NCBI RefSeq assembly: GCF_947501405.1
Contig: NZ_CANMVK010000005.1
Span: 62,001 to 126,000 of the forward strand
Length of the DNA stretch: 64,000 nt
Source: an uncultured Hoeflea sp.
Lineage (GTDB): Bacteria > Pseudomonadota > Alphaproteobacteria > Rhizobiales > Rhizobiaceae
Reading direction: 5' to 3'
Below, one piece after another: positions 40,928 to 51,477 of the stretch (position 1 is the first letter of the stretch; each line of letters starts with the position of its first letter). The position numbers and the translations under genes were made by a program. The notes under the pieces are model-generated. The model worked only from the letters and a program-made list of their open reading frames with translations, was not told where the DNA came from and did not search any database.

Positions 40928-41566
40928 TCAAGACGCGGGATTTGGGGGGCTGCGTCGTGCGTCGCGAATCGCGCTGGATGAAAGCGGCGAGCGCGGACCG
41001 TGAAGAAAGGTCCATGCCGGGGCCGTGAAAAAGGAAAGCCGGCGCGCATCGGCCTCGTCAACACGGGCATGCGCATAGGCTTTGGCCATCTTGGCCGACA
41101 GATAGGCAAGCGTTGAGCCGGGCCTGTCAACCACCGCGATCGGGAAGGTTTCGGCGATCCTCCGCCAGTTCTGCCACTGGTGGAAGTTTTCCAGATTGTC
41201 GGCGCCCATGATCCAGATGAAACGGACACCGGTATTGCGCCGCCGGACGAAATCGAGTGTCTGGGCGGTGTAGCTGAGATCGTGGGCCGCCTCAAAGGCA
41301 GTGACCTTGACCTGCGGGCCGGGCGCCATCTCGCGGCTCCAGGCGACGCGCTGCTCAAGGCTCGCCAGTTCGTCATGATTTTTAAGCGGATTGCCCGGGG
41401 TTACCATCCACCAGAGCTGATCCAGACCCAGGCGCTTGAGCGCTGTCTCGGCGACCAGAACGTGGCCCTGATGCGGCGGATTGAACGACCCTCCGAACAG
41501 CCCGACGCACATGCCGGCTTCGACATGCGGCATGCGCAGGAACTGTTTGAGCGGCTTAGACTGCAC
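40928..41566 (-). CDS. nadD: Nicotinate-nucleotide adenylyltransferase NadD
   Basis: 212 residues. The nucleotidyltransferase signature is GLFGGSFNPPHQGHVLVAE (about 22-40), including the HxGH-type motif; PLKNHDELAS and the C-terminal SSSAIRD complete the active site. It joins ATP and nicotinate mononucleotide to make nicotinate adenine dinucleotide in NAD synthesis. The beginning of the frame has some uncertainty: MCVGLFGG at residue 19 is another possible start. It begins 2 bases after the proA stop and leads on to rsfS. Confidence 0.93.
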   Translation of the reverse strand: MQSKPLKQFLRMPHVEAGMCVGLFGGSFNPPHQGHVLVAETALKRLGLDQLWWMVTPGNPLKNHDELASLEQRVAWSREMAPGPQVKVTAFEAAHDLSYTAQTLDFVRRRNTGVRFIWIMGADNLENFHQWQNWRRIAETFPIAVVDRPGSTLAYLSAKMAKAYAHARVDEADARRLSFFTAPAWTFLHGPRSPLSSSAIRDARRSPPNPAS

Positions 41567-41568
41567 TG

Positions 41569-42855
41569 TCAGGGCCGGATCTGGCCCGTGCCGCGTACAC
41601 GATAGTTGAACGAAGTCAGTTGCTCGACGCCGACCGGGCCACGGGCATGCATTTTGCCGGTGGCGATGCCGATTTCCGCGCCCATGCCGAATTCGCCGCC
41701 ATCGGCGAACTGTGTCGATGCATTGTGCAAAAGGATGGCCGAATCAACCTCGTTGAAGAATTTCTCCACCACCTCCGGGTTCTCGGCAATCACGGCTTCG
41801 GTGTGATTGGAGGAATAGGTAGCAATGTGCTCGATGGCGCCCGCGACGCCCTCGACAAAGCGGGCCGAGATGATGGCATCGAGATACTCGGTGCGCCAGT
41901 CGTCTTCGGTCGCCGGTTTGGCCTTTGCGACAAGCGCGCGCACCGCCTCGTCGCCGCGGATTTCGCAACCGGCTTCGATCAGTTCATCGAGAATTCCGCG
42001 TGCAGCGTCCTGATTGAGGGCGCGGTCGATCAGCAGGGTTTCGGCCGAGCCGCAAATGCCGGTGCGGCGCATCTTGGCGTTGACCGCGATTGCGCGGGCC
42101 ATGGCCGGATCGGCCGAGGCATCAATATAGAGATGGCACAGGCCTTCAAGATGGGCAAAAACCGGCACCCGTGCATCGGATTGGACGCGCTCGACCAGGC
42201 TGCGGCCACCGCGCGGGACGATCACATCAACCGCGCCGTCAAGGCCTGACAGCAATTCGCCGACGGCGGCCCGGTCGCTGACCGGCACCATCTGGATGGC
42301 GTCCCGCGGCAGGCCTGCAGCTTCCAGGCCCTGGACCAGGCATTGATAGAGGGCGCGGGAGGAATGCAGCGAATCCGATCCGCCGCGCAAGATCACCGCA
42401 TTGCCGGATTTCAGGCACAACGCGCCGGCGTCGGCGGTGACATTGGGGCGGCTTTCATAGATCACGCCGATCACGCCGAGCGGCGTACGCACCCGCTCGA
42501 CCTTGAGCCCGTTGGGCCGCTCCCATGCGGCAATCACATCGCCAACCGGATCATCAAGCGCGGTAATGGCACGAATGCCCTCGACAATCCCGGTAATGCG
42601 GGTGTCATCGAGTTTGAGCCGGTCGACGAAGGAGACGGCCATGCCGCTTGCGACGGCGGCTTCCACATCGCGCGCATTGGCCTCCAGAATGGCCTGACGC
42701 CCGGAGTCGATGAAGCGCGCCATGGCCTCCAGCGCCGCGTTCTTCTGGTCAGTGCCGGCAATCGCCAGTGGCCGTGCGGACGCCTTGGCCCGGCGGCCGA
42801 TTTCGGCCATCAGATCTGCAATACCGGTCGATGTGTCTTCAGCTCTGGTCAGCAT
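41569..42855 (-). CDS. proA: Gamma-glutamyl phosphate reductase ProA
   Basis: 428 residues of the aldehyde dehydrogenase superfamily. The N-terminal cofactor part contains [23 protein letters not shown], the catalytic cysteine lies in [13 protein letters not shown] (about 256), and SSNHTEAVI and the C-terminal [18 protein letters not shown] complete it. It reduces gamma-glutamyl phosphate to glutamate semialdehyde in proline synthesis. It follows the proB and VOC genes with a 174-base gap and precedes nadD by two bases. Confidence 0.97.
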   Translation of the reverse strand: MLTRAEDTSTGIADLMAEIGRRAKASARPLAIAGTDQKNAALEAMARFIDSGRQAILEANARDVEAAVASGMAVSFVDRLKLDDTRITGIVEGIRAITALDDPVGDVIAAWERPNGLKVERVRTPLGVIGVIYESRPNVTADAGALCLKSGNAVILRGGSDSLHSSRALYQCLVQGLEAAGLPRDAIQMVPVSDRAAVGELLSGLDGAVDVIVPRGGRSLVERVQSDARVPVFAHLEGLCHLYIDASADPAMARAIAVNAKMRRTGICGSAETLLIDRALNQDAARGILDELIEAGCEIRGDEAVRALVAKAKPATEDDWRTEYLDAIISARFVEGVAGAIEHIATYSSNHTEAVIAENPEVVEKFFNEVDSAILLHNASTQFADGGEFGMGAEIGIATGKMHARGPVGVEQLTSFNYRVRGTGQIRP

Positions 42856-43029
42856 GGCGGAGCGTCCTGAATTGCGAAAGCGTCTGTTTAACGTCCGAAA
42901 CGGCGAAGGGCAATCCGCGACGGGCGGGTGTAGCGAGTTGGCATGGTGGCGGCAAAGCTCTCAGGCCCCTGTTCACGAGTGGCGCGCGGATGGCCAGAGT
43001 GCAGGTCGGCTGGTGCACCAAATTCCGGT

Positions 43030-43395
43030 TTAGCCGGACGGTTCCCACAATTCGATCGGGTTGCCTTCGGGATCAGTCAGCCGTGCGAAGCGGCCATTGG
43101 GCAGGATTTCGGGATGCAGTGTCACGGAAATGCCGGCGGCGGTGAGTTGCGCCATCATGGCGTCGAAGTCGCGGACCCTGAAATTGATCATCCATTGCTG
43201 CGCCGGGTCGCCGAAATACTCGGTGTCGCGCGCAAAGGGCGCAAAGACGGTGGGACCGGCCTGCTGCTGCCAAGACGGCGTCTCATAATCCTGAGGCACA
43301 ATGTCGATGCCGAGATTGTCGGCATACCATCGCGCCAGCCCTTCCGGATCCGAAGCCCGGAAGAACATGCCGCCGATGCCGAGCACTCTTTCCAT
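43030..43395 (-). CDS. VOC (glyoxalase/bleomycin-resistance fold) protein between proB and proA
   Basis: 121 residues from ATG 43395 (MERVLGIGGMFFRASDPEGLARWY), inside a longer frame without sense. The two beta-alpha-beta-beta-beta units of the VOC fold are clear: GGMFFRASDPEGLARWYADNLG and VRDFDAMMAQLTAAG with DPEGNPIELWEPSG at the end. His/Glu metal ligands of dioxygenases or glyoxalases are not complete, so a binding or resistance role is also possible. It starts 10 bases after the proB stop and runs toward proA, interrupting the usual proB-proA pair. Whether it takes part in proline metabolism is unknown. Confidence 0.85.
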   Translation of the reverse strand: MERVLGIGGMFFRASDPEGLARWYADNLGIDIVPQDYETPSWQQQAGPTVFAPFARDTEYFGDPAQQWMINFRVRDFDAMMAQLTAAGISVTLHPEILPNGRFARLTDPEGNPIELWEPSG

Positions 43396-43405
43396 AGAAG
43401 ACAGA

Positions 43406-45798
<2,393 letters not shown>

Positions 45799-45828
45799 GA
45801 CGCAGCAACCGGCCCAAAGCCGTGGCTG

Positions 45829-46398
45829 TCAGGGCTTGATCGCCTCGGCGCCTTTCAGGCTGCGGGCGAAATTGACTTTGACCCGGGCCACCGGCAGCGC
45901 GAACTTTGTCACCAGAGCCGTGTTGCGCAAGGTGCCGTCGGGCCTAAGCGTGAGCTTGTCGAAAAACCTCACGATGTTGGGCTTGCCGCCAGGGTTGAGA
46001 TCAACCCGGTAGGAAAACCGCGCCACATTGCCCGAAACGCGGACGGTGGTCTTACCGATGACGTCCTCGCGGTTGCCTTTGTAGGTTTTTGATCCGGTGC
46101 GGGTGAAGACCCAGGTCTTGGTGTCGCGCTCGCCGTCATCATAGATGAAATCTTCGCGCAAGGTGAGCACAGTCCCGCGCACGCGGCCCGTCAGATCCAC
46201 CCGGAAGCTGCGTGTCGTGCCGTTGATCGCCGAAAACCGGCCATAGGCGTAGGTCTTGCCTTTGAAGAAATCCTCCAGCGAAAGGTCCACCGGTTTGGTC
46301 CGGGTCTGTGCTTCGGCCTCAGGCAGCGTGAACGGAAGCGTCGCTATCGCGAGCAAGAAGGTGAACACCGGCGGGGCGAGAAAGCGCAGACTGGTCAT
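45829..46398 (-). CDS. DUF3833 family protein
   Basis: 189 residues from ATG 46398 (MTSLRFLAPPVFTFLLAIATLP), the start giving a signal peptide; the longer frame adds 43 unlike residues. The mature protein shows the DUF3833 pattern: SLEDFFKGKTYAYGRFSAING, FRVDLTGRVRGTVLTLREDFIYDDGERDTKTW and the C-terminal FDKLTLRPDGTLRNTALVTKFALPVARV. The family is secreted or a lipoprotein of unknown function, often near cyclopropane fatty-acid synthase genes. It stands here between the GNAT and obgE genes. Ribosome site GAAGGGACAATC is moderate. Confidence 0.85.
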   Translation of the reverse strand: MTSLRFLAPPVFTFLLAIATLPFTLPEAEAQTRTKPVDLSLEDFFKGKTYAYGRFSAINGTTRSFRVDLTGRVRGTVLTLREDFIYDDGERDTKTWVFTRTGSKTYKGNREDVIGKTTVRVSGNVARFSYRVDLNPGGKPNIVRFFDKLTLRPDGTLRNTALVTKFALPVARVKVNFARSLKGAEAIKP

Positions 46399-46556
46399 GA
46401 TTGTCCCTTCGTCGGCCGGCGTGACGCGGAGCCACGGCAGATCAGATGAGTGCCGCGACCCCGTGCCGTTTCCTGTCACGGGGCCATGCGGCATTGTGCT
46501 CATGAGTCTACGGCAAACGCGGCCCACCGGATTTGCGAGCCGCGTGTTAGCGGGCG

Positions 46557-47126
46557 TCAGCGTGCGTCGTTGGTCCAGCTAATCAGCGAAATCCAAGTCT
46601 TGCGGTCTAGCCGGAACCATTCCATTGATACCGAGGCGCGAAGCGCCATGACTTCGAGCATTTCGGTGCTCTGGAACTGAAATCCGCTTTTCTGCAATAC
46701 CCGCCGCGAGGCCGGGTTGGTGACCCGGCAGCGGGCATCGATGTGGTCGATGTCGCGGGTTCTGAACGCCATGCCGATGAGTGCATGCGCTGCTTCCGTG
46801 GCGATGCCGCCGCCCCAGAAAGGCTCGCCGACCCAGTATCCCAGTTCCGCAGACCGGCCGTCGTCGCGGTTCTGCAAGGCGCAGCAGCCGAGAAAGCGGC
46901 CGCTGTCGGCCTCGGTGATGGCGTAGACGCAATTGCCATTCTCGCGTTTGGCTGAGGCTTGTACAAAGGCCTCGGCGTCAGCTCGCCCGTAGGGATGGGG
47001 CATGCGGGTGACCATGGTGGCGATGGCCGGGTTGTTGGCGAGAATGGCAATGGCGTCGATGTCCTCGGCGTGGGGCGCGCGCAGAACGAGGCTGTCGGTC
47101 AGCAGGACAGGACAATCAAGGCTCAT
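46557..47126 (-). CDS. RimJ/RimL-type GNAT acetyltransferase
   Basis: About 189 residues from ATG 47126 (MSLDCPVLLTDSLVLRAPHAED); a longer frame begins at 47213 but its first 29 residues are Asp/Pro-rich and unlike the family. The GNAT domain starts TDSLVLRAPHAEDIDAIAIL, with GYWVGEPFWGGGIATEAAHALIGMAF as the acetyl-CoA-binding stretch and CRVTNPASRRVLQKSGFQ at the end. RimJ/RimL types acetylate N-termini of ribosomal proteins or small molecules; here the gene is directly after rpmA, so a ribosomal-protein target is conceivable. Both starts remain possible. Confidence 0.83.
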   Translation of the reverse strand: MSLDCPVLLTDSLVLRAPHAEDIDAIAILANNPAIATMVTRMPHPYGRADAEAFVQASAKRENGNCVYAITEADSGRFLGCCALQNRDDGRSAELGYWVGEPFWGGGIATEAAHALIGMAFRTRDIDHIDARCRVTNPASRRVLQKSGFQFQSTEMLEVMALRASVSMEWFRLDRKTWISLISWTNDAR

Positions 47127-47241
47127 CAGCGTGGGCGGCCGGGCTTCGGGACCGCTTTCATCAGGGGGTGCGCTTGCTGCGTCGCTCGGGCATATGCCGG
47201 GATCGTGTCTCATGGTTGGGGCTCCGGTCTGGACAAAAGAA

Positions 47242-47269
47242 AAGGGAGATGGGGTGTCCCATCTCCCTT
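47242..47269 (-). terminator. Rho-independent terminator of rplU-rpmA
   Basis: AAGGGAGATGGG (47242-47253) and CCCATCTCCCTT (47258-47269) form a perfect 12-bp stem with a four-base loop. Read on the minus strand, it is followed by TTTCTTTTGTCC. It lies about 77 bases after the rpmA stop. Confidence 0.85.
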
Positions 47270-47345
47270 GCCTTGATCCGGTAATCCGGAGGATGCCTGT
47301 CGAGGCCGGGTCGATGAGACGCCGGCCTGCTTGATGCGATCCGGC

Positions 47346-47615
47346 TTATTCCGCTGCTTCGGCTTTCGCCACAACGGACACATAGGTTCGGCCGTTGGCT
47401 TTCTTGCGGAAGTCAACATTGCCTGGCTGCACGGCAAAAATGGTATGATCTGTACCGATGCCGACGCCTGTGCCCGGATGCCATTTGGTGCCGCGCTGAC
47501 GAATGATGATGTTGCCCGAAATCACGGCTTCGCCGCCGAACTTCTTGACGCCGAGACGTTTGGAGTTCGAATCGCGACCGTTGCGCGTTGAACCGCCAGC
47601 TTTTTTGTGTGCCAT
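47346..47615 (-). CDS. rpmA: 50S ribosomal protein L27
   Basis: 89 residues. It starts [24 protein letters not shown], the invariant L27 beginning, and contains [29 protein letters not shown]27 reaches the peptidyl-transferase centre and helps place tRNA. It lies 80 bases after rplU, with AGGAGCAGACCC in front of the ATG. A strong terminator follows. Confidence 0.98.
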   Translation of the reverse strand: MAHKKAGGSTRNGRDSNSKRLGVKKFGGEAVISGNIIIRQRGTKWHPGTGVGIGTDHTIFAVQPGNVDFRKKANGRTYVSVVAKAEAAE

Positions 47616-47695
47616 GGGTCTGCTCCTGTTCCGCCCCTTTAAGGGCGATTGTTCGTTTGCGGCCTCATGCCGCCAGGGCCCGAACGGGCGGTTTA

Positions 47696-48364
47696 TTACT
47701 TCGCAAGCGCCTTTGCCTGGTCGCGCCAGTCGGTAATCTGGTCGGCGCTGAACGGCATGGCTTCGTCGATGCGGGCGATGTCCGCGTCGCTCAAAGCGGC
47801 GATCTGAGCAAAGGTGGTGATGCCCTGCTCGGCCAGCTGACCGGCTGCGACCGGGCCGATGCCCTTGATCTTGGTCAGGGTGTCGGCCTCGCCCTCAGGC
47901 GCGGTGAACAGCGGCGCTGCGGCGGCTTCCGCCTTTGGCGCTGCTTCCTTCTTGGCCTCGGCCTTGGGTGCAGCTTCGGTCTTGGCCTCGGCCTTTGCGT
48001 CAGCCTTGGGGGCTGCATCCTTCTTGGCGGCCTTTTTGGCCGGCTTGGCACCATCGGTCAGGATGTCGGTGATCTTGACCACGGTATGGTGCTGGCGATG
48101 GCCGCGAATGCGCTTGGAGTTCTGACGGCGGCGCTTCTTGAAGGCGAGAACCTTGCGGGCGCGGCCCTGTTCAACCACTTCGGCAACGACCATGGCGCCA
48201 TCCACCAGCGGAGCGCCGATGGTTGCGCCGGCGCCTTCGCCGACCATGAGAACTTCGGTGAACTCGACGGTGTCGCCGGCGGCGCCCTCGAGCTTCTCGA
48301 TTGTCAGAACGTCATTGGCTGCAACGCGGTACTGCTTGCCGCCGGTTTTGATGACTGCGAACAT
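47696..48364 (-). CDS. rplU: 50S ribosomal protein L21 with a C-terminal helix-hairpin-helix tail
   Basis: 222 residues from ATG 48364 ([19 protein letters not shown]). The first about 103 residues are the normal L21 ([20 protein letters not shown], the conserved 23S-binding part). Then come an Ala/Lys-rich linker (about 110-155, built of KAEAK, APKAD and KKEAAPK units) and a C-terminal domain of about 60 residues with two helix-hairpin-helix motifs ([20 protein letters not shown] and [16 protein letters not shown]). Longer L21 proteins of this kind occur in several Rhizobiales. The tail may bind nucleic acid on the ribosome surface, but its role is not known. Promoter predicted at 48548-48576. 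Confidence 0.95.
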   Translation of the reverse strand: MFAVIKTGGKQYRVAANDVLTIEKLEGAAGDTVEFTEVLMVGEGAGATIGAPLVDGAMVVAEVVEQGRARKVLAFKKRRRQNSKRIRGHRQHHTVVKITDILTDGAKPAKKAAKKDAAPKADAKAEAKTEAAPKAEAKKEAAPKAEAAAAPLFTAPEGEADTLTKIKGIGPVAAGQLAEQGITTFAQIAALSDADIARIDEAMPFSADQITDWRDQAKALAK

Positions 48365-48707
48365 CTTTTGTCCTTTCGTGTTCGTCCGGCTCTCGCTGCA
48401 AATGCCGCGGGCCGTCTTTTTGCCAGTCGGAAACGGATCGGCGGATCCCCGAAGGGTCGCCGGGTGGGCCTTTGGCATATGGCACTCAAACGCGCCGCAC
48501 GATCAAAGGCGAACGGCGCAGGAAGCCCCACGCCGCATTCGGCTCGCGGGATACGTGAGACGGCATAAAGAGTCAAGCCATATCCGCGGGCCGCGGTGTG
48601 CCATGCAATGCCGCCTGGCGTGATGAAAGCGAATTTTGCGCTTGTCTAAGCCACGCTTGGCTAGTAATGAAGCGCCCGCGCACCAAAATTGCGCCGACCA
48701 ACGATGC
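48365..48707. other. Leader region between rplU and tRNA-Ser
   Basis: 343 bases without a supported gene. The part at 48548-48576 contains the rplU promoter candidate on the minus strand. The remainder is GC-rich, with no strong hairpin visible to the eye; a leader for autoregulation by L21 would be in this stretch, but cannot be shown here. Confidence 0.5.
48548..48576 (-). promoter_or_regulatory. Promoter candidate for rplU-rpmA
   Basis: Read on the minus strand, TTGACT (48571-48576) and TATCCC (48548-48553) are separated by 17 bases and preceded by C, giving the alphaproteobacterial CTTGAC-N17-TAT pattern. It lies about 185 bases upstream of the rplU start. Confidence 0.45.
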
Positions 48708-48797
<90 letters not shown>

Positions 48798-49110
48798 TTT
48801 CCATAAAGCAGTCGCGTCTCCGAACCCGTTTGGCGGGATCAGAGTAACACGCTTGAGTTTTCAGGCCCTACATAAGGCTGTTTGGCTTTAGGTTGGGCGG
48901 CTCAAAGGCTAACTGGTCTCGAAATTCGGCAATGCCCGATGGCGGCTTTACGGACTTTGCAGGCATTCAAAAACGCAGGCTAAGTATTTGTGCCGCAAGG
49001 ACAGCATGTCACTCCGGTGTCACCCACTGGCGGGTTGCTGACGTGGTGGGTATGATGATGCCGTATCATGTCAACGTCACCGAGAACTCAGGCGCCTGAG
49101 GAGCGATCAG
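48798..49110. other. Intergenic region after tRNA-Ser
   Basis: 313 bases with no supported gene. It holds one arm (48914-48946) of a degenerate direct repeat whose partner lies at 49805-49837, and begins with TCCGCCATTTCCAT (48791-48804, straddling the tRNA end), nearly repeated at 49765-49778. Together they bracket the HTH-2TM gene. Confidence 0.4.
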
Positions 49111-49593
49111 ATGCTTGTCAGAAAACTACGCATAGAAAGAGGCTGGTCTCAAGAAACATTGGCTGAGATCAGCGATCTCAGCGTGCGTACGATCCAGCGG
49201 GTTGAAAGGGGCGGCAATGCCAGCCTCGAGACCCTTTGCGCTTTGGCTTCGGTTTTTGAGGTGGGAATCACCTCCATTGCAAAGGAGACAAGCATGTACA
49301 AGGAAAATGACCTGTCAGTCGACGAACGCAAGGCTGTGGAGTATGTCCGCGACATGAAGGGCTTTTACAGCCACTTGGTACTTTACCTGATTTGTGTAGC
49401 AGCAATGGCGGTAGCAAATTTCTATCTACAACCTAACAATCTGTGGTTCATCTGGCCGACACTCGGTTGGGGGATGGGAGTTGTGTCCCATGGTCTCGCC
49501 GCCACTGAATTGCTGTCCTTTTACAATGTAGATTGGGAAAGACGCCAAATCGAAAAGTGGCTAGGTCGCGAAAGGCACCAGGAGAACAAATGA
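49111..49593 (+). CDS. HTH-2TM protein (XRE domain plus 2TM domain)
   Basis: 160 residues. The N-terminal helix-turn-helix (about 3-58: LRIERGWSQETLAEISDLSVRTIQRVE) is joined by a short acidic segment (YKENDLSVDERKAVEYVRDMK) to the 2TM domain (about 84-150) with the FYSHLVLYLICVAAMAVANF and WFIWPTLGWGMGVVSHGL helices. Proteins of this kind are thought to be membrane-bound regulators or to signal from the membrane to the DNA; their targets are not known. The ribosome site is GAGGAGCGATCAG. It is low in GC for the window and lies between repeats next to the tRNA. Confidence 0.85.
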   Translation: MLVRKLRIERGWSQETLAEISDLSVRTIQRVERGGNASLETLCALASVFEVGITSIAKETSMYKENDLSVDERKAVEYVRDMKGFYSHLVLYLICVAAMAVANFYLQPNNLWFIWPTLGWGMGVVSHGLAATELLSFYNVDWERRQIEKWLGRERHQENK

Positions 49594-49778
49594 GCTCGGA
49601 GCTGCCATTTGGTGCTCGGTTGCCAATCGATAGCCAACGCAGGCAGTTCCATTTCATCCGGATCTTGATCCGCATGTAAATCAGGCAGCGAACTTAAAAT
49701 TGCTTCCCAGTCTTCCAAGTCTTTGAAAAGATCATTCAGAAGTTTCGGAGTCTCTCCCAGCAAGTCCGCCATTTTCAT
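49521..49778 (-). CDS. Doubtful small open reading frame overlapping the HTH-2TM gene
   Basis: 85 residues on the opposite strand, converging with and overlapping the end of the HTH-2TM gene by 73 bases. The first about 55 residues look protein-like and acidic (LLNDLFKDLEDWEAILSSLP), then become Trp/Ser-rich where it overlaps. There is no ribosome site in front of the ATG, and its start lies in a repeat copy. I keep it as a low-confidence candidate. Confidence 0.2.
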   Translation of the reverse strand: MKMADLLGETPKLLNDLFKDLEDWEAILSSLPDLHADQDPDEMELPALAIDWQPSTKWQLRAHLFSWCLSRPSHFSIWRLSQSTL

Positions 49779-49963
49779 TTGCGCATTGCCGCCATCGGTT
49801 TAGCCAGTCTCAAAGTTTGGCAAAAACCGATGGCGGCAAAGCGTAAAAAACGACCAATTCTTCGATCTGCCTGAAACACTCATCAGCTCCGCAAACCGGC
49901 AGCTAACGCCGCATGTCTTCAATCCCGCGAGTGCTGGCCCCGGCGCAAAGCCGGGGCGTGGGT
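49594..49963. other. Intergenic region with a long inverted repeat
   Basis: 370 bases holding a possible small open frame on the minus strand, a 14-base near-copy of the tRNA-Ser 3' border (49765-49778) and a long hairpin (49786-49839). No other gene is supported. Confidence 0.45.
49786..49839. repeat. Long hairpin, 16-bp inverted repeat
   Basis: TTGCCGCCATCGGTTT (49786-49801) and AAACCGATGGCGGCAA (49824-49839) are perfect inverted repeats around 22 bases that can fold further (GCCA/TGGC). One arm together with part of the loop (49805-49837) resembles 48914-48946 in 25 of 33 bases. It may be a terminator for converging genes or a dispersed palindromic element. Confidence 0.7.
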
Positions 49964-50488
49964 TTAGCGATTGTAGACGGCAGTGATGGTCGAGGACGCC
50001 AAGCTGTTGGCGTTGACCATAAAGCCTGCCAGCGCGTTGCTGACCGAGTTGTCGATCTCAAGCATCGTGCCCAGCGCATGCACGGTGAACTGGTAGCGAT
50101 GGACTTCACCTGGCGGCGGACATGCGCCGCCGAAACCTTCCGCACCATAATCATTGGTCAGCTCGACGCCATTGACTTCACCGCCCCCCGGAATGGATGT
50201 CACGTCGGACGGGATGTTGAAGGCGAACCAATGCCACCAGCCCGAGCCTGTTGGCGCGTCGGGATCATAGACCGTGACGGCGAAGCTTTCCGTGCCCTCC
50301 GGCGCGCCGGTCCACTCCAGCGTCGGAGCCATATTGCTCCCCTCGCAGCCGAAGCCCTGGAAGACGAAATCGCTGCTTAGCTGCCGGCCTTCGGCGATAT
50401 CGGGGCTGGTCAAGATAAAGTCGTCAGCCATTGCGGGAGCGGAGATTGCGGCAGTCATCAGGGTTGTGAAAAGTACATTGCGTATCAT
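49964..50488 (-). CDS. YbhB/YbcL-type Raf-kinase-inhibitor-like protein, exported
   Basis: 174 residues. A signal peptide (VLFTTLMTAAISAPAMA) is followed by the phosphatidylethanolamine-binding-protein fold with LEWTGAPEGTESFAVTVYDPDAPTGSGWWHWFAFNIP and the ligand-pocket GFGGACPPPGEVHRYQFTVHAL. This bacterial family is of unknown function; homology to PEBP suggests it binds a phospholipid head group or anion. The ATG has GGAAAGGACTATCCCG nearby. It stands alone and is on the same strand as the AraC gene. Confidence 0.9.
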   Translation of the reverse strand: MIRNVLFTTLMTAAISAPAMADDFILTSPDIAEGRQLSSDFVFQGFGCEGSNMAPTLEWTGAPEGTESFAVTVYDPDAPTGSGWWHWFAFNIPSDVTSIPGGGEVNGVELTNDYGAEGFGGACPPPGEVHRYQFTVHALGTMLEIDNSVSNALAGFMVNANSLASSTITAVYNR

Positions 50489-50590
50489 CGGGATAGTCCT
50501 TTCCGGGATTGTGCGTTGTTGATGAGCCTATTGTGGCCAATCCAACGCGCCGCCGCCTCCGGTTTCCAATCAAGGAATGTCGAAATTCGA

Positions 50591-51466
50591 TCAATTTGAC
50601 GCTGAGCGAATGTCTTTTGGCTTAATTCCGAACCTTTTTCGGAATGCATCCGAAAAATGTGATGGTGTTTTGAAGCCGCATGCAAGTGCAATCTGGGACA
50701 CCTGGGTGTCGGTGGTTTGAAGAAGGCTCAGGCCATGCTCCAGCCGTGTATGGAGAAGGGTCTTTGCGAAGCCCTGGCCTGTTTTCGACAGCCAGCGGCG
50801 CATGGTGGCCTCGCTCATTGCGAAGTGTTCCGCAACTTCATCGGCCTTCCAGGGGTGGCTGAGATCTGTCTCAATCAAGCTGCGCACACGGCTGACCGGT
50901 TGCTCTTCGACTTGCGTTGGCAGGTAAACACCTTGCTCACGCAACCAGATCAGTGGTTCGAGAAGCCTGTGCTGCCTGATCGCCTCTGGCAGCTTTGTAT
51001 CATTCACGGTGGCCTGAATCAGGGCAAGAATGTCAGCCAGCTGATGTGTGGCGGCGGGCACGACCTGCACGCCCTTCGCTTCCCGCGGGATCGGGAGATC
51101 AGCATAGACGGCATCAATCAGATCATGCGTGAAACACACGCCCAGGGCGCGATAATCCTCCCCCAGGACCGGCCGGTTCACCATTGTGACCATCGATGCC
51201 GGTGGGAAAATCATAAGATCGCCCTCTTCGCCCAGAATCTTGCCTTGACCGGCCGTTTCGACGTGCTTGCTGCCGCGTTTGATGAAGAAAAGGAAAGTCA
51301 GGCGAAAATACAGGTCCACAAAGGTGGCGGTGGTCGCTTGGGAAATCGTAAAAATGGAAACTCTGCTATCCACAGTGGTGTCCCGAGGTGTGCGGGCGCA
51401 GCTCAAGTGCGCCCTATGCCCTTTCTTTTCAGGCAGTATTGCCCTTTGCGAAAAGGGCTCTGCCAT
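50591..51466 (-). CDS. AraC-family transcriptional regulator
   Basis: 291 residues. The C-terminal pair of helix-turn-helices is at about 190-288: WKADEVAEHFAMSEATMRRWLSKTGQGFAKTLLHTRLEHGL and SQIALACGFKTPSHFSDAFRKRFGIKP, the AraC signature. The N-terminal half is a cupin-like sensor (IKRGSKHVETAGQGKILGEEGDLMIFPP). The start is uncertain; the first 40 residues are unlike the sensor, and a later start is possible. It lies 11 bases downstream of the tetR gene on the same strand, so it may be the second gene of a regulator pair. Confidence 0.85.
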   Translation of the reverse strand: MAEPFSQRAILPEKKGHRAHLSCARTPRDTTVDSRVSIFTISQATTATFVDLYFRLTFLFFIKRGSKHVETAGQGKILGEEGDLMIFPPASMVTMVNRPVLGEDYRALGVCFTHDLIDAVYADLPIPREAKGVQVVPAATHQLADILALIQATVNDTKLPEAIRQHRLLEPLIWLREQGVYLPTQVEEQPVSRVRSLIETDLSHPWKADEVAEHFAMSEATMRRWLSKTGQGFAKTLLHTRLEHGLSLLQTTDTQVSQIALACGFKTPSHFSDAFRKRFGIKPKDIRSASN

Positions 51467-51477
51467 TCCGATGCCCG

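Noticed and set aside
48893-49099. Possible gene of 68 codons before the HTH-2TM gene
   Set aside because: No ribosome site and no protein-like composition; it includes one arm of the direct repeat.
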